From positions 155,888-219,887 of the forward strand of contig CAJXUD010000004.1 in the NCBI GenBank assembly GCA_913061415.1: 64,000 nucleotides of DNA. The letters are read 5' to 3'. The position numbers were made by a program, and so were the translations under genes. The notes below the pieces were generated by a model that saw only the letters and a program-made list of their open reading frames with translations, made no database searches and was not told where the DNA came from. Source of the stretch: an uncultured Oleispira sp. GTDB taxonomy: Bacteria; Pseudomonadota; Gammaproteobacteria; Pseudomonadales; Oceanobacteraceae. Of this stretch, positions 60,985 to 64,000 are shown one piece after another; the first letter of the stretch is position 1, and the number at the start of each line of letters is the position of its first letter.

Positions 60985-61848
60985 TTAATTTGTGAGGATT
61001 GAACCCTGTGATGGCTTAATTTCTCTTAGAACTCGAAAGCCTATAGAGCGACCTTTATCGTTAGTGGCAATTGCTCCTCTTTTGGAAAGGTGAACATAAG
61101 GCTGAGGGTTTAGCCAGCTAGAGCCCTTAAATACTTTTTCTCCACAACCCCCTTCTAATCGGGCCTCCATAGTATTCTCTGCCTCCTTATGATCTGGCAA
61201 GTAACAATCCAAAACTAATTCATACAAATTCGACGTCATATCAAATAAACCAAAAGGATTTGCTTTGAATCGCCCTGCTGGTCCTGGCTTAGATAGTTCA
61301 GTTCCCTCAGGGCAACCGTCTAAATGTCTTTCGCAATGATCAATGCCTTGTATGTATTCATCTCCCCACCAAAACTTGGTCGATGTGCCACCTCTAGCCG
61401 CATATTCCCACTCAGCCTCACTCGGTAACCGATAAACTTGATTTGTTTGCTCACTGAGCCATTCGACATAAGCCATTGCATCTAACCAGCTAACATTATT
61501 AACTGGCTGGCTTCCTCTCCCCCAGCCATTATCGTCTGGGCAATCGATAAAGGTTGATCTGCAAAATGCATCGTATTCTTTAAACGTTACCTCCGCGATA
61601 CCCATCGCAAACTCTTGCGTTGAAATTACTTTATGTTGTGGGCTCTGGTTTTTAAATGATCTGAAGTTCTCCCCACCAACAACACCAATTCCCGTAGGAA
61701 TAATAGCGAGCTTAGGGCCTAAACTACCATTTTTTAAAATATCTTGAAGATAAGATGGTATGTGTGGAGGCTTATTACCTGCACATCCAATAATAAAACT
61801 GCATACAATAATGCAACTAAATAAACGTCCTACTTTAATTAAATTCAT
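60985..61848 (-). CDS. SUMF1/FGE-domain lipoprotein, copy A
   Basis: Lipobox FIIGCAG; VNNVSWLDAMAYVEWLSEQTNQVYRLPSEAEWEYAARGGTSTKFWWGDE...IGFRVLRE. Confidence 0.88.
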   Translation of the reverse strand: MNLIKVGRLFSCIIVCSFIIGCAGNKPPHIPSYLQDILKNGSLGPKLAIIPTGIGVVGGENFRSFKNQSPQHKVISTQEFAMGIAEVTFKEYDAFCRSTFIDCPDDNGWGRGSQPVNNVSWLDAMAYVEWLSEQTNQVYRLPSEAEWEYAARGGTSTKFWWGDEYIQGIDHCERHLDGCPEGTELSKPGPAGRFKANPFGLFDMTSNLYELVLDCYLPDHKEAENTMEARLEGGCGEKVFKGSSWLNPQPYVHLSKRGAIATNDKGRSIGFRVLREIKPSQGSILTN

Positions 61849-61908
61849 TTACTCTCCCCGAGAGCCGATTATAAAACCGAGTGGATTATTAATACTATTA
61901 TTTTTAAA

Positions 61909-62772
61909 TTAATCTTGGGCGACTGAATTTTGGGGATCTTTAATTTCTCTTAAAACTCGAAAGCCTATTTCACGGCTTTTATAGTCACTGTTAATTCCTT
62001 CTCTTGTGAAAATATGAACATAGGGCTGAGCCGTCAGCCAGCTAGACCCTTTGAATATTTTCTCTCCGCAATTACCGTCTAAACGGGCTTCCATAGTATT
62101 ATTGGCCCCTTTATGGTTTGGCGAGTAACAATCTAAAACCCATTCCAGTACATTTGAAGTCACATCAAATAAACCAAATGGGTTGGCTTTAAACCGGCCT
62201 GCGGGTCCTGGCTCAGATAACTCTGTTCCTTTAGGGCAATTACCTAAGTCTCTATCGCAATGATCAATACCTTGAATATACTCATCACCCCACCAATAAT
62301 TTGTCGATGTTCCACCGCGTGCAGCGTATTCCCATTCCGCTTCACTGGGCAAACGATAAATTTGATTGGTTTGCTCACTTAGCCACTCGGTATAAACCAT
62401 TGCATCTAACCAGGTAACATTAATAACTGGCTGGCTATCCCTTCCCCATCCGTTGTCGTCAGGGCAGTCGGTGAAAGTTGATTTGCAGAAGGCATCGTAT
62501 TCTTTAAATGTTACTTCTGTGACGCTCATTGTAAACTCTTCTGTAGCAATTACTTTATGTTCGGGACTATGATTTTTAAAAGGAATGAGTTCTTTACCCC
62601 CTACCACACCTATTCCTTTAGGAATAATCGCGAGCTTTGGTCCAAGACTACCATTCTTTAAAGTATCTTGTAGATAAGTTGGAATGTGTGGAGGTTTGTT
62701 TTCTGAACAAGCAACAATAGAGCCGCACAAAAATACAAAACAAAATGTACGGCTAACATTAATTAATTTCAT
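61909..62772 (-). CDS. SUMF1/FGE-domain lipoprotein, copy B
   Basis: Lipobox GSIVACSE; near-colinear with copy A. Confidence 0.88.
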   Translation of the reverse strand: MKLINVSRTFCFVFLCGSIVACSENKPPHIPTYLQDTLKNGSLGPKLAIIPKGIGVVGGKELIPFKNHSPEHKVIATEEFTMSVTEVTFKEYDAFCKSTFTDCPDDNGWGRDSQPVINVTWLDAMVYTEWLSEQTNQIYRLPSEAEWEYAARGGTSTNYWWGDEYIQGIDHCDRDLGNCPKGTELSEPGPAGRFKANPFGLFDVTSNVLEWVLDCYSPNHKGANNTMEARLDGNCGEKIFKGSSWLTAQPYVHIFTREGINSDYKSREIGFRVLREIKDPQNSVAQD

Positions 62773-62891
62773 TTATTATTTCCAATTACTTTTTATAAAT
62801 CCAAAAAATCAAAATCTAAGAAAATAACTAACACCCCATCACTCGTACCATTTTAAAAATAACTAATTAATGACTGATTATTTACCAGCAT

Positions 62892-63185
62892 TCAAACAAT
62901 TTCTCGTTTCGTTTTTAAAATAATTAATAATGCTAGGCTCATACCAACAAGCCCAACTACAGATAACTCAGTCTTATATTCTGGAAAGACTGAAAAAAAG
63001 TTTAATAGAATAATGATTAACTGAGTCATCAAACCCGCATTTTTAACAGCCTCCATTTTTGGATTCAAACGTAACCAAGCATCACACTGAGGACACTGCC
63101 GCTGAAGTACAAATCCTTCTTTTCTCCGGGCTTTTACATCTTTATTATGAATAGTCGCTTGGCACGATGGGCAATCAAATTTCAC
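62892..63185 (-). CDS. Zinc-ribbon plus two-TM small protein (paralogue)
   Basis: MKFDCPSCQATIHNKDVKARRKEGFVLQRQCPQCDAWLRLNPKMEAVKNAGL. Confidence 0.75.
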   Translation of the reverse strand: MKFDCPSCQATIHNKDVKARRKEGFVLQRQCPQCDAWLRLNPKMEAVKNAGLMTQLIIILLNFFSVFPEYKTELSVVGLVGMSLALLIILKTKREIV

Positions 63186-63224
63186 GGTAATGCCTTATTT
63201 TGCATCTACTTTGTGTGCTGTATT

Positions 63225-64000
63225 TTATGGTTTTTTCATTTCTCTTAAAACTCGAAAGCCTACAGCTCGATTTTTATAGCCGCTGTCAACCCAGCCTCTT
63301 ATAAAAAGATGAACATAAGGTTGAGCATTCAACCAGCTACCTCCGCGGAATACCTTTTGGCCACAATTGCCTTCTAGCCGTGCTTCCATAGTATTGTTAG
63401 CGCCCTTATGATCAGGAGAATAGCAATCTAAAACCCATTCATGTAAATTCGAGGTCACATCAAATAAACCAAATGGGTTAGCTTTAAACCGACCAGCGGG
63501 CCCAGGTTCAGATAATTCAGTTCCCTCTGGACAACCACCTAAGTCTCTATCGCAATGGTCTATACCTTGTATGTATTCATCACCCCACCAATAATTAGTC
63601 GATGTTCCACTGCGTGCAGCGTATTCCCATTCCGCTTCACTGGGCAAACGATAAACCTGATTTGTTTGCTCACTTAGCCATTCCGTATACGTCATAGCAT
63701 CTAACCAGGTAACATTAATAACGGGCTGACTTCCTCTTCCCCAGCCATTATCATCAGGGCAATCAAGAAACGTAGATTTACAAAAGGCATCGTATTCTTT
63801 AAACGTTACTTCTGCGACGCCCATTGCAAACTCTTCAGTAGAAATTACTTTATGCTGAGGGCTGTGATTTTTAAAAGGAATGAGTTCTGCGCCGCCTACC
63901 ACACCAACCCCTTTCGGGATAATTGCGAGCTTTGGCCCAAGGCTGCCATTTCTCAGAGTGTCTTGAAGATAAGACGGGACATGAGGAGCCTTATTTTCTG
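63225..64000 (-). CDS. SUMF1/FGE-domain protein, copy C, truncated by the window edge
   Basis: Frame stays open past the track start (63902) to the edge: ENKAPHVPSYLQDTLRNGSLGPKLAIIPKGVGVVGG. Confidence 0.88.
   Translation of the reverse strand, partial: ENKAPHVPSYLQDTLRNGSLGPKLAIIPKGVGVVGGAELIPFKNHSPQHKVISTEEFAMGVAEVTFKEYDAFCKSTFLDCPDDNGWGRGSQPVINVTWLDAMTYTEWLSEQTNQVYRLPSEAEWEYAARSGTSTNYWWGDEYIQGIDHCDRDLGGCPEGTELSEPGPAGRFKANPFGLFDVTSNLHEWVLDCYSPDHKGANNTMEARLEGNCGQKVFRGGSWLNAQPYVHLFIRGWVDSGYKNRAVGFRVLREMKKP

Noticed and set aside
1-64000. CRISPR array, prophage or transposon
   Set aside because: No regularly spaced repeats, integrase/transposase or phage structural genes were seen; repeats present are short tandem duplications.

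Overview
The window is 64 kb of Gammaproteobacterial chromosome. My inference, not a measurement, is a marine Oceanospirillales-like genome. No CRISPR array, transposase or prophage is visible. The left part is conserved core: partial surface/secreted CDS, cca, folK-folB-tsaD, rpsU, yqeY, dnaG, rpoD, tRNA(CAU). It is followed by an ECF-sigma/Spy-like operon, a PI-PLC-like protein, moaE, rnhA, an IorAB-type molybdenum hydroxylase with XdhC and MocA-like partners, a porin, an ABC exporter, a Bcr-type MFS transporter and a DEAD helicase. Next come miaB-phoH-ybeY, an OYE/TetR pair, an MCP, ahpC-ahpF, a diguanylate cyclase and a nirK-nirV-sco cluster. The most interesting locus is 54.0-59.5 kb. A type-II PETase-like polyester hydrolase is followed by a tightly overlapping set: AraC regulator, two divergent lipase-chaperone (Lif)-like proteins and an Lnt-like N-acyltransferase. 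The Lnt-like reading frame runs through its own intrinsic terminator. Other notable items are a 17-bp tandem duplication that frameshifts a periplasmic binding-protein gene, a recurring pattern of 11-18 bp tandem microduplications, an expanding SUMF1-lipoprotein/zinc-ribbon membrane protein array at the right edge, paired TetR operator candidates, and two small ORFs absent from the ORF track. Family assignments come from reading motifs; no database search was run.
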